Assembly (NCBI RefSeq): GCF_937889215.1
Contig: NZ_CALBEX010000485.1
Location: 1 to 7,585 of the forward strand
Length of the DNA stretch: 7,585 nucleotides
Direction of reading: 5' to 3'
DNA from: an uncultured Limnohabitans sp.
Lineage (GTDB): Bacteria; Pseudomonadota; Gammaproteobacteria; Burkholderiales; Burkholderiaceae_C
Part shown: positions 5,995-7,585 of the stretch, one piece after another
Numbering within the stretch: position 1 is the stretch's first letter
How the letters are laid out: each line of letters begins with the position of its first letter
The notes under the pieces: generated by a model
What the model was told of the DNA's origin: nothing
Database searches by the model: none
What the model saw: only the letters and a program-made list of their open reading frames with translations
Program-made: the position numbers and the translations under genes

Positions 5995-7332
5995 TTATCG
6001 CACCAGGGCGGGCATTTTGGGGTTGAATGTCCAGCCTGGAATCAGATACTGCATGGCCATGGCATCGTCGCGCGAGCCCAGGCCGTGCTGAAGATACAGT
6101 TGGTGTGCACGCGCGATGGCGTCCATGTCTGCGTCAATGCCGAGTCCCGGTTTGGCCGGTACGTCCACGTAACCATCCTGAATTTGCAAAGGGGCTTGTG
6201 TCAGGAACTGCCCGTCTTGCCAGATCCAGTGGGTATCGATTGCCGTGACTTTGCCGGGTGCCGCTGCCGCACAGTGCGTGAACATGGCCAGCGAAATGTC
6301 AAAGTGGTTGTTGGAGTGTGAGCCCCAAGTCAGGTCGTGCATCTGGCACAACTGGGCCACGCGCACCGAGCCTTGCAGCGTCCAGAAATGCGGATCGGCC
6401 AGCGGAATGTCGACCGACTGCAGCTGGATGCTGTGGGCCATCTCGCGCCAGTCGGTGGCGACCATGTTGGTGGCCGTGAGCAAGCCAGTGGCCCGTCGGA
6501 ACTCGGCCATGATTTCGCGGCCGGAGAACACGCCTTCTGCGCCGCAGGGGTCTTCGGCGTACGCCATGGTGTCGCGGTGGTCGCGCAGCAAACGTATGGC
6601 GTCTTTCAGTAGCCAGCCACCATTGGGGTCCAATGTGATGCGCGCTTGTGGAAAGCGTTCATGCAAGGCCACAATGGCTTCGACTTCTTCTTCCCCGCGC
6701 AGCACGCCACCTTTGAGCTTGAAGTCCTGAAAACCGTAGCGTGCCTGAGCGGCCTCGGCCAGCCGCACCACCGCCTCAGGGGTCAGGGCTTTTTCGTGGC
6801 GCAAGCGCAGCCAGTCGTCGGGCTGATCGGGTTCGCTGCGGTAGGCCAGGTCGGTCTGGTGGCGGTCGCCTACATAAAATAAATAGCCCAGCATTTGAAC
6901 CCGTGTGCGCTGCTGGCCTTGGCCGAGCAATGCGCAAACGGGCACATTCAGGTGTTGGCCCAGCAAGTCCAGCAGGGCGCTTTCGACGGCGGTGACGGCA
7001 TGGATGGTGATGCGCAAGTCAAATGTCTGGTTGCCACGGCCCCCGCTGTCGCGGTCGGCAAATTGATGGCGCATGGCATTGAGCAACCGGTTGTAGTCGC
7101 CCACCGGCTGGCCTTCGATCAGGGGGCGTGCGTCTTCCAAGGTCTGGCGAATTTTTTCGCCACCGGGCACCTCGCCCAAGCCGGTCCGGCCTGCTGAATC
7201 GGTCAGGATGACGATGTTGCGCGTGAAAAACGGCCCATGTGCACCACTCAGGTTGAGCAGCATGCCGTCGTGGCCCGCCACGGGGATGACTTGCATGCGG
7301 GTGACGGTGGGCGTGTGCAGGGTGTTGGCCAT
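5995..7332 (-). CDS. gudD: D-glucarate dehydratase (enolase superfamily)
   Basis: A 445-residue Mg2+-dependent dehydratase that converts D-glucarate (and L-idarate) to 5-dehydro-4-deoxy-D-glucarate. It aligns from end to end, by memory, with E. coli GudD (446 residues). The catalytic base K207 lies in 'FKLKGG'; metal ligands D235 ('TLDPNG'), E260 ('AEDPC') and N289 ('TATNM') follow; the H339-D313 pair lies in 'GSHSNNHFD' and 'LADPHFW', and D366 in 'AIDTHW'. '[20 protein letters not shown]' at 13-32 is the substrate-capping N-terminal region. All key residues are intact. The ATG at 7332 matches the family start, although no clear Shine-Dalgarno precedes it (the leader reads TTTTTTAACGACAC). 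It is the first gene of the operon, 55 bases before garR and 94 bases after a regulator gene. A galactarate dehydratase function is unlikely, since that is a different family. Confidence 0.96.
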   Translation of the reverse strand: MANTLHTPTVTRMQVIPVAGHDGMLLNLSGAHGPFFTRNIVILTDSAGRTGLGEVPGGEKIRQTLEDARPLIEGQPVGDYNRLLNAMRHQFADRDSGGRGNQTFDLRITIHAVTAVESALLDLLGQHLNVPVCALLGQGQQRTRVQMLGYLFYVGDRHQTDLAYRSEPDQPDDWLRLRHEKALTPEAVVRLAEAAQARYGFQDFKLKGGVLRGEEEVEAIVALHERFPQARITLDPNGGWLLKDAIRLLRDHRDTMAYAEDPCGAEGVFSGREIMAEFRRATGLLTATNMVATDWREMAHSIQLQSVDIPLADPHFWTLQGSVRVAQLCQMHDLTWGSHSNNHFDISLAMFTHCAAAAPGKVTAIDTHWIWQDGQFLTQAPLQIQDGYVDVPAKPGLGIDADMDAIARAHQLYLQHGLGSRDDAMAMQYLIPGWTFNPKMPALVR

Positions 7333-7353
7333 GTGTCGTTAAAAAATAAGACT

Positions 7354-7373
7354 GTTGAATGACATCATACAAC
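7354..7373. promoter_or_regulatory. Candidate GntR-family operator and promoter of gudD
   Basis: A 20-base palindrome with arms GTTGAATGA (7354-7362) and TCATACAAC (7365-7373) around CA; eight of nine pairs match. On the gudD strand it contains TATGAT (7369-7364), five of six matches to a -10 box, which would put the transcription start near 7357 and give a leader of about 25 bases; no good -35 box is seen 16-18 bases upstream. It ends 21 bases before the gudD ATG. FadR-type GntR regulators bind such GT...AC palindromes, and a regulator gene of that type ends just upstream. A repressor here would block RNA polymerase directly, with the sugar acid or a pathway intermediate as likely inducer (inference). 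Confidence 0.6.
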
Positions 7374-7426
7374 TTGCCCGCTCTTCTAAGGCTTGGGTTT
7401 ACCCTGATTCGCTGCGTATTTCCGAT

Positions 7427-7585
7427 TTACTGGGTATTGATTTCACCCAAGCGCAGGCGCTCGCGGCTGTTGGACAGGTGGGTTCTGGCGGCGGCGCGTG
7501 CAGCGTCGACATCTTGGTTGAGGATGGCGCTGAAAATGCTTTCGTGCTCTTGGTGGACGCGTAGCAAGTAGGCTTTTCTAACGGG
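7427..7585 (-). CDS. GntR/FadR-family transcriptional regulator, C-terminus only
   Basis: The last 52 codons of a gene entering from the right edge and ending at TAA (7429-7427). The protein reads 'YLLRVHQEHESIFSAILNQD' and then 'VDAARAAARTHLSNSRERLR'. The pattern E-H-x-x-I-x-x-A-I followed by D-x-x-A-A-R and T-H-L is the closing helix pair of the FCD ligand-binding domain of FadR-subfamily GntR regulators; the histidine in 'QEHESI' is a usual metal/ligand-site residue. The DNA-binding winged helix is outside the window. Same orientation as gudD, with a palindrome between them, so it probably controls the sugar-acid operon and perhaps itself. The exact ligand cannot be told. Confidence 0.82.
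   Translation of the reverse strand, partial: PVRKAYLLRVHQEHESIFSAILNQDVDAARAAARTHLSNSRERLRLGEINTQ

Noticed and set aside
7395..7404. GGG-TTTA-CCC mini-hairpin after the regulator stop as a terminator
   Set aside because: Only three base pairs and no T-tract; too weak to claim.
7355..7571. Small plus-strand open frames at the right end
   Set aside because: They are shadows of the GntR-regulator C-terminus on the minus strand and of the operator region; no ribosome-binding site or recognisable motif.
1..7585. CRISPR arrays, tRNA/rRNA genes, IS ends or long direct repeats
   Set aside because: None seen on reading both strands; no transposase or integrase motif in any frame.

Overview
The window looks like chromosomal DNA from a betaproteobacterium, most likely of the Burkholderiales (Comamonadaceae-like). 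This is an inference from codon use, high GC in the metabolic genes (sampled lines count to about 68%) and family resemblance; no marker gene settles it. Nearly all genes lie on the minus strand. The exception is a small toxin-antitoxin pair on the plus strand near the left end.

Left end (1-774): the first 26 codons of an enoyl-CoA hydratase/isomerase-family gene run off the left edge. Divergent to it is a two-gene type II toxin-antitoxin operon: a BrnT/DUF497-type toxin followed by a CopG/ribbon-helix-helix antitoxin, with an AT-rich promoter region and a possible operator. These two genes have a lower GC (about half) than the rest, as expected of a mobile accessory module. The antitoxin gene meets dinB end to end.

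Middle (775-3427): dinB encodes DNA polymerase IV and carries an unusual insertion of about 43 residues in the palm/fingers region plus a C-terminal clamp-binding-like motif. Upstream of it is an FMN-dependent alpha-hydroxy acid dehydrogenase of the LldD type. A strong stem-loop lies between the two genes, and a 152-bp gap separates the LldD-like gene from the sugar-acid operon.

Right part (3428-7585): a compact sugar-acid operon, transcribed leftward in the order gudD - garR - garL - udh. Uronate dehydrogenase (Udh) oxidises D-glucuronate or D-galacturonate to the aldaric acid (as lactone). Glucarate dehydratase (GudD) makes 5-dehydro-4-deoxy-D-glucarate. The class II HpcH/HpaI aldolase (GarL-like) splits this to pyruvate and tartronate semialdehyde, and GarR reduces the latter to D-glycerate. 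Together these give a nearly complete oxidative uronate route; a lactonase, glycerate kinase and transporter are not in the window. The C-terminus of a GntR/FadR-family regulator (FCD domain) lies just upstream in the same orientation, and the 94-bp gap before gudD contains a near-perfect 20-bp palindrome that is a good candidate operator.

I do not see a wholly new system. The most interesting points are the Udh-GudD-GarL-GarR combination with its candidate operator, the DinB insertion, and the uncertain role of the LldD-like enzyme next to a uronate operon.
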